The notes under the pieces: generated by a model
Database searches by the model: none
Told to the model about the DNA's origin: nothing
Seen by the model: only the letters and a program-made list of their open reading frames with translations
Shown: in pieces, positions 57,137 through 64,000 of the stretch
Position numbering within the stretch: the stretch's first letter is position 1
How the letters are laid out: each line of letters begins with the position of its first letter
Position numbers and translations under genes: made by a program
Assembly: GCA_033439685.1 (NCBI GenBank)
Contig: JAUEDM010000001.1
Coordinates: forward strand, 3,038,001-3,102,000
Reading direction: 5' to 3'
DNA: 64,000 nt
Source: Apodospora peruviana
Lineage: Eukaryota; Ascomycota; Sordariomycetes; Sordariales; Lasiosphaeriaceae

Positions 57137-58523
57137 CTATTGCCCACTTTGTACAGCAAGCACGACAACAAGCGATGCGACTGTGACCGCAAACGCAATA
57201 AACGACACCAGCATGATGGTGCCCCTGCTGGCCGGGAACTTGCCCCGTATCACCCAGTGCTGCGCCTGCAGGTACCGCTTGTATCCCAGGAAGAGCGTCA
57301 GTATGCTGATGGCCAGAAAGGTAGACCCAAGTGGCTTGCCCAGGTGCCGGAGCGTGTCGCGCTGCTCGCTGTCGTGCGCCAGCGACGTGTTGAGGCGGAA
57401 CAGCTGCGTGATGGCGATACCAATCGAAGCAAACGCCAGGGAGGTGCGTAGCCATGCTAGGAACGTCCGTTCTGTTTTACGTACGAGGACAGAAAGTGTC
57501 AGCAAGCACTGCTTTTCTTCCGAGTTAGAGCCAGGTCCAGTTATGTTACCTAACGCTAAGTGATCCCTCGCAACGCTGCCCTTGTTTTCGAGCTCAATAC
57601 TCTGAAAGTACCGTAGCCGTTCCCTCCACGGGCTCTCACTGTGAATTTCGTCCCTTCTATTCCCGTCATTGTTAGTGTCCCCTGACTGCTGCATATGCGG
57701 CGTCTGCTGTTCGCTTCCACCGCCGTTATGCGCTGCCACCGTTGTCCTCCTGCGCGGGGAATGACTTGTTTGTGTCGTGCTCTGGTAGTTGAGGGTGGGT
57801 TGCCGTTCCGGCTGTCTCCTTACGACTGTGCCGGTGGCATGGTTGTTGTCATCGTCATCTGCGCTGCTCTCATCCGCGATTCTGCTCCCTCCTTGCGGAG
57901 ATGAGGATAACGAGGAGTAAAATGCGTGGCCGCCGGCGCGCGGGGAACCTGAGAGGAGCGGTTGGTGTAGCCTGGGACTGCTCTGGCCGCTGAGGGATTC
58001 GGCTCGTTCACGGGCGCTCTGTTGGTTGACATGATCACCCGTGTCAGCTTCTTTACTGTATATCTCGGATACGGTTGGTTTTAAGAAGTGAGATGAAAGT
58101 GAAGAGCCTGGGAAAGGGGGTGGACGGCTACGAACAATTCGGCTGAATATTTCATTTACAGAAGACCCGAAGATGGTCTCAACTATGCCGGCCATATTTC
58201 GGGGGAGAGGAGAAGAGGATGTAGATAGCTTTAAAACAAGCTTCGAGACTACCTGGTAGCGTGGATAAGGGCGGCGAGGAGCTACCCGGTCCGCAAAGCT
58301 TGTCTTGGACGTCATGCAGTCAACTAACCTCGAGAAGATCCTCGATTCGGCCCTGTGTCGTCCTCCTCCGCGGCAGCTGCAGAGTCAAAGAGCCGTGACG
58401 TTCGAGATGTGGCGGTGCTGATGCTGTCGGTACTATCGGTGCCAGTGCCGGAGCGGACGAAGAGATGGGCGGTGGCATCGACGGAGGGTCTGTATTTTGA
58501 GTTTCATTTGCGTCGCCGGCCAT
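57137..58523 (-). CDS. DUF202-domain membrane protein
   Basis: Predicted 410-residue protein. Exons are 58523-58329, 58252-57550 and 57471-57137. The signature RDHLALERTFLAWLRTSLAFASIGIA spans the second intron and exists only after splicing. Three C-terminal hydrophobic helices follow (about residues 305-325, 350-370 and 385-405). DUF202 is also the transmembrane part of VTC polyphosphate proteins. This protein lacks SPX and VTC catalytic motifs, so a polyphosphate role is not supported. The N-terminal half is Ser/Pro-rich and includes an amphipathic block (IEDLLEVVSKLVLKL) formed across the first intron. That intron (76 bp, GTTAGT...CTACCAG) was chosen because both sides are in phase 0. A shorter start at 58315 is the alternative. 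Intron 2 (78 bp) is stopless and a multiple of three. Confidence 0.82.
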
Positions 58524-59381
58524 CGGGGCAGCCTGGAAACTCAATTGCTTTCTGAAGAGGGAGCCAAAGCTCCTCTTGCCTGTCCCGCTCGCGTCCAGCG
58601 TTGCTTGGCGATCTTATGGGGTAGTAATAGCACAGTGGGGGTTGTTAATCAATTGACGGCAGGAATCGAATGGCGTCAGAACTGGCCAGAATTGCGAATC
58701 GACCTGCACGATTTGAAAGATCGCAGATCTACGGGTTACTGGTATGAAATTGCTAGAGTTGACAAAGAGGTAGTGTGCCGTCGTAACTCTGGACCTAGGT
58801 CTAGTTCCCTCGAGACCCGGAGAGAAGCGTCATCTTGCATGGATTGTCTGTCCGGCTTTGTTCAATCGGTAAGTACCTAGGTAAGGTAGCGTAGCACTGA
58901 TAAGTCTACGCCCGTTTCTCAGGCGCCCGATAGTCTTATCGATAAGCTCTGTGAACCGAAAGGACGCTGGAGTCCGCGGGCCCCAGTCCGGACCCGTTAC
59001 GGATACACGCCGGTCAAACCCCGTTAACTCCGGGACCGGTCGATCGGCCGTCACTACCGGCCGACTTCACTCCCGAACCCCCCACAATATACCGAACTTG
59101 GCTTGGTGTGATTGGATCTTGAGCTGCCAAGCAACGGCTTATTGCAATCGGTCGTGATATCTTGCCCCCTCGCCGGTGATGGCTCATGGGGCAACTGAAT
59201 CGACGCCTAATCAACGCCTGGTCTTCTATGAGGGAACAAGAATTAGGTCACTGTATTCGTGTTATATAAAGACTCTGGCTGGGCCATCTTGATCATGTCA
59301 AATATATCTTCATTTTCGATACCGAATTTCTGTGGTGATCACACATAAAACCCGCCGTCAGAGAAATCTCAGACCAAAAGT
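58524..59381. promoter_or_regulatory. divergent promoter region, DUF202 and aldo-keto reductase
   Basis: An 858-bp spacer between divergent start codons. It includes a TACCTAGGTA palindrome at 58874-58883 and a GTTATATAAAG stretch near 59261-59271 that could be the TATA element of the reductase gene, about 110 bases before its start codon. No gene was seen. Confidence 0.5.
58874..58883. repeat. TACCTAGGTA palindrome, copy 3
   Basis: A perfect 10-bp palindrome in the spacer between the divergent DUF202 and reductase genes. Confidence 0.8.
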
Positions 59382-60521
59382 ATGGGCCATCCAATCCAAG
59401 GCAGGCAAGTCGGCAATATTGGCCTTGGCCTCCTGGGGTTTGGGATTTTCGGTAGGACCTTCTGACATCACCATCCCTCACATACCTCCATGCTAACAAT
59501 ACAACGATCTACCTACACAGGCACCCAATGGCGTCCCGAGAAAATATCTGACGAGGAGATATTCGCCGCCATCAAAGCCGCCCTGGCCGCCGGCTGCAAT
59601 TACTTCAACGCCGCCGAGTTCTACGGCACCCCGGACAACAACACCCTCACCATCCTCAGTAGATACTACGTCAAGTACCCCGAGGATGTGGACAAAATCC
59701 TCCTCAACGTCAAGGGCTGCTTCCACGACCGCTCCCGCCCCGACTCGTCGCCCGAGGGCGTCAAGTCGAGCGTCGAGAACTGCGTGCGCATGATCGGCGG
59801 CAAGGGCCGGATCGACCAGTTCGAGCCGGCGCGCAAGGACCCCAATGTCGACATCGAGGTCACCGTGGCCGCGCTGAACGAGCAGGTCCAGATCGGCAAC
59901 ATCGGCGGCATAGCCCTGAGCGAAGTCAGCGCCCAGACCATCCGGCGTGCGGCCAAGGTGGCCAGGATCGAGGCCGTTGAGATCGAGCTCTCGTTATGGA
60001 GCACCGAGCCGCTGGAGAATGGCGTTGTTCAGGCGTGCGCCGAACTCGATATTCCCATTATTGCGTATTGTAAGTCTCTTTTTGAACCCTATCTCTGTAT
60101 ATACCAAGATGCTGATCGGCCGGCGTGTTTAGCTCCATTGGGCAGAGGCATGCTTGCGGGCCAATTCAGGTCGTATGCCGACCTACCTGCCAACGACCCC
60201 CGACGGATGCTACCGCGCTTCCAGCCGGACGCGTTCGAGGCCAACCTGCGGCTGGTCAAGGAGGTTGAGAAGCTTGCGGCCAAAAAGGGCTGCACGCCCG
60301 GACAGATCTCCATCAACTGGATCCTGGCCATCTCGCGACGGCCCGGTATGCCTAGGATCATTCCCATCCCGGGCTCCACGAATATCAAGCGGATTCGCGA
60401 GAACGCGGTGGAGATTGAGCTGACTGAGGAGGATATGGCAGAGATTGATGGCATATTGAAGGAGTTTACGCCGGTCGGGGATCGGTACCACAAGTCGCTT
60501 ATGGCGCTTCTGGATGAGTGA
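59382..60521 (+). CDS. aldo/keto reductase, pyridoxal reductase-like
   Basis: Predicted 335-residue NADPH-dependent oxidoreductase resembling fission yeast pyridoxal reductase Plr1, which reduces pyridoxal to pyridoxine in vitamin B6 salvage. Exons are 59382-59451, 59521-60069 and 60133-60521. The first exon encodes MGHPIQGRQVGNIGLG. It joins FGTQWRPEKI in the second and gives the usual N-terminal strand. Active-site region NYFNAAEFYG keeps the catalytic Tyr but has Asn where many AKRs have Asp, as is common in this subgroup. AYSPLGRGMLAGQF is restored by splicing intron 2, and IPIPGSTNIKRIREN is the cofactor-binding end. Intron 2 (63 bp) is stopless and in frame, so a reader without splice knowledge would extend the protein by 21 residues. 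The substrate is inferred from resemblance only. Confidence 0.88.
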
Positions 60522-60798
60522 TAATTGGGTCGAATTTGGTGATGTTGCTCAAACACCCTTCATTGTTTCATTTTCGTTCAGGAGATAATATCCTCACGCT
60601 CCTTTATTTGCGAACAGTGGCCCGGTCTAAAAAAACACTGTCTACCTTTCAGCTCGTGACGATATCCTTCCAACTTGACTGTCGTGCAGAATTCAAATCC
60701 TATCCCCTTCAGGCTCGCTACACTGTTGTTGACTTGACATTGACGCAACACTCTCAAAACTATACATGTCCACCCGACCTGACTAACCCTTGATCTAC

Positions 60799-61224
60799 TT
60801 AGCACCCCGGCTTATCACACTGAAACTGCCACTGCTTGTGCACCTGGTGGTTGCCCGAGGAGTCGCCGCAGAGGCTATCCCACGGGGCATACTGCGCCTT
60901 GCTGATCTTGGTACCGCTGTTGAAGTAGTGGAGCGAGAAGTCGGCGGTCCCGCAGTTCAGCACCTTGTACCCCTTTCCGTTGTTGAGGGTAAACTTGTGC
61001 CCGCACGGGTTGTCGGTCATGTCGCACACGTTGAGGCCGCCGTGGTTGTAGCAGTCGACGGCGTGGGCCTGCTTGCTCAGATCGCAGGGGTCCTGGCCCT
61101 CAATCCACATGATACGCCCGAGGTCGACGCCGTAACCTTGGTACCAGCCGAAGGCGATGGAATCAGCCAGGATGGCGGTGCCAAGGCTGGTGAGGGCCAC
61201 TGCAAAGGAGAGAGAGAGTCTCAT
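60799..61224 (-). CDS. small secreted cysteine-rich protein
   Basis: A 141-residue single-exon protein with a clear signal peptide (Arg2, hydrophobic core 3-19, likely cleavage after Ala20). The mature part of about 121 residues has eight cysteines (47, 58, 67, 74, 91, 119, 136, 141), enough for four disulfides, and is rich in Gly, Asn and Trp. I recognise no enzyme motif. Small, secreted and Cys-rich proteins of this kind include candidate effectors, antimicrobial proteins and killer-toxin-like folds, but nothing here decides between them. It lies 277 bp from the reductase stop (convergent) and about 1.4 kb from the MULE element. The large antisense open frame covering it is a shadow. Confidence 0.78.
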   Translation of the reverse strand: MRLSLSFAVALTSLGTAILADSIAFGWYQGYGVDLGRIMWIEGQDPCDLSKQAHAVDCYNHGGLNVCDMTDNPCGHKFTLNNGKGYKVLNCGTADFSLHYFNSGTKISKAQYAPWDSLCGDSSGNHQVHKQWQFQCDKPGC

Positions 61225-62652
61225 GGTGCTTGTTTCTCGAGAAAGCTAGCGGTGGCTAATGTCAGCGACTTTTTGTGCCTAAGAGAACTCTTTGTTCTTG
61301 ACGTTTGGGTAAACAAGAGCCCTACATTTCCTAATGGACCTCTAGGGGGGGAGTGTCTGCGTTCTTTGTTTGGATATGAAAATATTTTGATTCTTTGACT
61401 TGGGCTTATGGATTTGAAAATAAGAAGAGACCAGACGAGAGCAGGTCGTCTCTTTATACGTATCTATTGATGTTCACTTTCACTGCTTCCCGACGTCTCC
61501 AACTCAACATCCCCCGACCTTCCTACAACAGATGAAGTGTATCTATTCCGTACCCCCCGGGGCTGATTTTTCAAAGTGACAAAGAGGTTCGGTCTGTTGT
61601 GGAACAATGACTAAGGTCTAAGTCGTACACTGGAGGCTATTCACAGACCTGACTAATACATAATTGACCAATGACGTGTAAGTGAATATACAAGCTCTGA
61701 GCTCGGCTGGGTAGGCGTCTGGGGAATAAGGCGAAAGGCCAATAGTGAAAGCGCCGATGTCAAAGCCAAAGGAACGTGTGCGACGTCAAAACTCCATCAT
61801 GGAGGGATTTCGGGGTATTACCAACGTCTGCCTGGAGTCTACGGGTAGTTTTGATTTAGTTTAGTATCCAAGGCGCTAAGAACCGTAACGCGGCCTTGAA
61901 GGGCTGAACAGATGTCTGTATAGAGGTAACCGTCAGAATATCGCCACGGTTTCATCATTTCATGCTACGTGCCCGATTAGACGAAGGCTATGGAATTACT
62001 TTTTCAATTTCGACCATGTTCATTCTCGACTCTTCCGACTCATCATCTTCCAGGACACCACTAAAAAGGGGGAGAGTCATCCTTAGCTAAATGTACACAC
62101 TTGGATGGTGCTCGACCCGGATTGGGTAGGCGTGACCTGAAACGGTGACTGGACCAGATACGAACGTAGACTTGAAAATACTGTCCTCGTATAATTATTT
62201 CATAGAATCATAATCTCATTCTCGTCTATGTCAGGTGGACTGCAGATCGGCGTGACCGGGCCCAAAGCACATTCAATGGCTCGGTTGATTACCGAACATA
62301 TTGTTTACTGGCTGACCATGAAATTTGCTCCAGCCCGCAGGGTACTTTCCGGTAATTGCTAACGTAGGACTAAGAAATACTGTGAGAACATTTATACATA
62401 AGGAGGCTGCGGCTTAAATTGCTCAAGTCGAGTTCCGGTACCGTAGCACGGCCATGACCGGTAGATTACCCCCAAATCTATGGGTTGATACTGTTCGGAT
62501 GTCGTCCCAACAGATAATAATAATAAAAAGTCAGTAATGATAAACGAGTTATGGATATATAACAGAGACCCTTTAAGGGCGTGTAAGTGGCTGCACTGGC
62601 TGGCACGGCGTGGTTATGGGCTTTGTAGGTACTCTGCTTACCTAAGACCTTC
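61225..62652. other. gene-free A/T-richer region before MULE
   Basis: About 1.4 kb with no supported gene. The first 200-300 bases are probably the promoter of the secreted protein. The rest, up to the MULE target-site duplication, shows no recognisable feature. Confidence 0.5.
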
Positions 62653-62661
62653 AGCAAACCC
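62653..62661. repeat. left 9-bp target-site duplication of MULE
   Basis: AGCAAACCC directly abuts the left inverted repeat. An identical copy abuts the right one at 63838-63846. Confidence 0.9.
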
Positions 62662-62706
62662 GGGGCCCAATAGGTTCGCGGGTACCCGCGAATATTAGGT
62701 AAGCCG
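62662..62706 (+). repeat. left terminal inverted repeat
   Basis: Begins GGGGCCCAATAGG and ends GGTAAGCCG. It contains an 18-bp perfect palindrome, TTCGCGGGTACCCGCGAA (62675-62692). Confidence 0.93.
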
Positions 62707-62748
62707 GCCATTTTGGGCCCTTACCGAGCTCTGAACGCGTCGCGATAT

Positions 62749-63270
62749 ATGACGCGATCCTCTTCATGGCACGATACCGTAAAGATGGAACCAGCTTCAT
62801 TTCCTGGCGACTGCCTCCCTTCTGAAGGCGAATACGAATCACGAGATGCCCTCTTCAAGGCGATCAATACGTGGGCGCAGCCCAAGGGCTACGCGTTTAC
62901 TACCGGGAAGTCGACCAGAGAAAAGAGCGGTAGACAGACAGTCACATATTCATGTGATCGATGTTACCAGCCTCCTAGTGTGTTTAGAGAGCGACGACGG
63001 AAGACAACTACCAGAGGGACCGGCTGCCAATTCTCTGTACTAGCTAAGGAATCCTTGGATAAGACTGTCTGGACCTTGAGGCATCGTCCTGACAGATGGT
63101 TTGCCGTACATAACCTGAGGAAGGTCGAAGAGCAGCGGAAACTCTTTACGAGAAAAGACCCATCTTTCTCGCCAACTTTTTCAGGTTCTTTCTCTCGATC
63201 TATAGGGCTACCTTGTGCTCACATCCTGAAAGATTTGTTAAACCGGAACCTGGTCCTTCGGCTTCACTAG
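62749..63270 (+). CDS. MULE transposase remnant: FAR1-type N-terminus joined to SWIM-like tail
   Basis: A 173-residue open frame from the ATG at 62749. The first part (ESRDALFKAINTWAQPKGYAF, then YSCDRCYQ, TGCQFSV and WFAVHN) fits the FAR1/WRKY-GCM-type zinc-binding domain at the start of MULE transposases, although the usual HNH is here HNL. The last part (IGLPCAHILKDLL) matches the CxH part of a SWIM zinc finger that normally ends the transposase. Several hundred residues with the DDE catalytic core are missing between them, with the deletion joint within about 63120-63205. The frame stays open across the joint. It cannot encode an active transposase but might encode a small DNA-binding protein. 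An in-frame TTG at 62713 precedes the ATG. Confidence 0.7.
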   Translation: MTRSSSWHDTVKMEPASFPGDCLPSEGEYESRDALFKAINTWAQPKGYAFTTGKSTREKSGRQTVTYSCDRCYQPPSVFRERRRKTTTRGTGCQFSVLAKESLDKTVWTLRHRPDRWFAVHNLRKVEEQRKLFTRKDPSFSPTFSGSFSRSIGLPCAHILKDLLNRNLVLRLH

Positions 63271-63380
63271 ACTACTGTGATCCACGGGCAATCAACCAAA
63301 GATATGTCAAAGCAAGAGACGCCTGGTATAAAGCCTAACCACGTGGGAGTATCAAAACCAACCAACAATACCGGAAGGCA

Positions 63381-63677
63381 ATGGGCTTGCCTCTACGATA
63401 CAACAAAGCAAGCTGCAAGTGGTGTCTTGACTATAAGCAGATGACAAAGAAGTGTACCACTTCAACAGGCTCAAGGGACTGGACAAAGGAGGAGATGATG
63501 GCCTATCTGGATTGGAGCAAAGCAGAAGACGATCGAGTTGAGGCTCTAGTAGCTCAGGAGAGAAAAAATGAACCATTTGACACTGGGAGAAGAGGTGTTG
63601 GCGATATTTGGAGGATGGTAGAGAGGGATATTGAGGAGCAGCGGGCTGCATATTTGCCCGAGAACACAGAAGATTAA
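63381..63677 (+). CDS. second open frame of the MULE, function unknown
   Basis: A 98-residue open frame in the element, in the same frame as but separated by stops from the transposase remnant. It is Lys/Glu/Trp/Asp-rich, with WTKEEMMAYLDWSKAEDDRVEALVAQE suggesting an amphipathic helical domain, and ends at 63677 before the right inverted repeat. The N-terminus has a CKWC pair. It may be the C-terminal exon of the original transposase or an accessory protein. No function is assigned. Confidence 0.45.
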   Translation: MGLPLRYNKASCKWCLDYKQMTKKCTTSTGSRDWTKEEMMAYLDWSKAEDDRVEALVAQERKNEPFDTGRRGVGDIWRMVERDIEEQRAAYLPENTED

Positions 63678-63792
63678 TTTATTATAGTTGTAGCTTAGTA
63701 CTCATAATTCAAGGGTTTTGGTATCGCAGTTGTAGAAGGTCTTGGAGTTTCGAGGGGGTTTGGTGACGGCCGTCGCGGGCGCGGCAGTACGG

Positions 63793-63837
63793 CGGCTTAC
63801 CTAATATTCGCGGGTACCCGCCAACCTATTGGGCCCC
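63793..63837 (-). repeat. right terminal inverted repeat
   Basis: Reverse complement of the left repeat with one mismatch (position 63822 against 62677). That mismatch shortens the internal palindrome to the 12-bp core GCGGGTACCCGC. Confidence 0.93.
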
Positions 63838-63846
63838 AGCAAACCC
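63838..63846. repeat. right 9-bp target-site duplication of MULE
   Basis: AGCAAACCC, identical to 62653-62661. Confidence 0.9.
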
Positions 63847-64000
63847 CTATTCCCGGCGATGTTACGGGTTACCGGGCACTTACTGCTCAGGGAGAAAATG
63901 TGGGGTTACCGTTGTGGGTCACCGAGCTCCAATGCGCTTTTTGGCGGCGTCATTCCGAGATTCAGCTCAGTTTACTCCGTCGCCGAAACCTTTATTAATC

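Larger units (their letters stand above)
62662..63837 (+). mobile_element. Mutator-like element (MULE), internally deleted non-autonomous copy
   Basis: A complete 1176-bp element with 45-bp terminal inverted repeats (62662-62706 and 63793-63837, identical at 44 of 45 positions) and a perfect 9-bp target duplication. The duplication length is the hallmark of Mutator-like transposons. Inside are an open frame with an N-terminal zinc-binding region and a C-terminal SWIM-like fragment, and a second small open frame. The DDE transposase core is absent, so the copy should move only if a full-length relative supplies transposase. High TIR identity and an intact duplication suggest a fairly recent insertion. 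Confidence 0.88.

Noticed and set aside
57472..57549. Retained coding segment in the DUF202 gene
   Set aside because: It breaks the invariant HLALERTFLAW signature and has proper splice sites, so it is treated as an intron.
60790..61398. 202-residue plus-strand open frame
   Set aside because: It is the complement of the small secreted protein gene, which has a signal peptide and ordered cysteines; the plus-strand frame has no features.
63850..63935. Second transposon end suggested by repeated GGGTTACCG and GGGTCACCG
   Set aside because: Copies are short, imperfect and without a partner in the window.

Overview
This window is nuclear DNA from a filamentous ascomycete, most likely a Sordariomycete in or near the Sordariales. 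The taxonomic placement is inference. Supporting signs are short GT-AG introns (about 53-290 bp), often with CTAAC or CTGAC-like branch sites, codon-GC-rich exons, long gene-free spacers, dispersed TACCTAGGTA-type repeats, an eroded NACHT/STAND gene and a fungal Mutator-like (MULE) element. Exon structures below come from reading donor and acceptor sites by eye against conserved protein motifs.

Layout, left to right. Bases 1-6012 hold no gene I can support. Then come a HELQ/PolQ-type DNA helicase (6013-9134, +), a BTB/POZ protein with a large insertion (11284-13255, +), the tRNA m7G methyltransferase subunit Trm82 (14160-15911, -), ribosomal stalk protein P0 (16503-17563, +), mitochondrial MutS homologue Msh1 (18098-21267, -), an unrecognised repeat-bearing protein (23028-23987, +), GH38 alpha-mannosidase Ams1 (24971-28285, +), ribosome biogenesis factor Nop14 (28835-31619, -), a membrane-anchored helical-repeat-like protein (32021-33061, +) and a CLIP-170-like CAP-Gly protein (36255-38844, +). 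A broken NACHT gene follows (39707-42143, -). Next are an Env7/STK16-like kinase (43523-44940, +), a large disordered protein (45715-48282, -), a 5-kb gap, an Hcs1/IGHMBP2-type helicase (53310-56275, -), a DUF202 membrane protein (57137-58523, -), a pyridoxal-reductase-like aldo/keto reductase (59382-60521, +), a small secreted cysteine-rich protein (60799-61224, -) and a MULE deletion derivative with intact termini (62662-63837).

The genes do not form one pathway. Most are housekeeping: translation and ribosome biogenesis (P0, Nop14, Trm82), DNA repair and nucleic-acid helicases (HELQ-like, Msh1, Hcs1), and vacuole or membrane functions (Ams1, Env7-like kinase, DUF202 protein). Three gene pairs diverge from short shared spacers: Trm82/P0 (591 bp), Nop14/32021 (401 bp) and DUF202/aldo-keto reductase (858 bp). 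Accessory character is concentrated in the NACHT relic and in the last 3.5 kb, where a secreted small protein lies near the MULE.

The clearest find is the MULE derivative. It is 1176 bp long, with 45-bp terminal inverted repeats (44 of 45 identical) and a perfect 9-bp target-site duplication. An internal deletion has apparently removed the transposase core and joined an N-terminal zinc-binding region to a short SWIM-like tail in one open frame.
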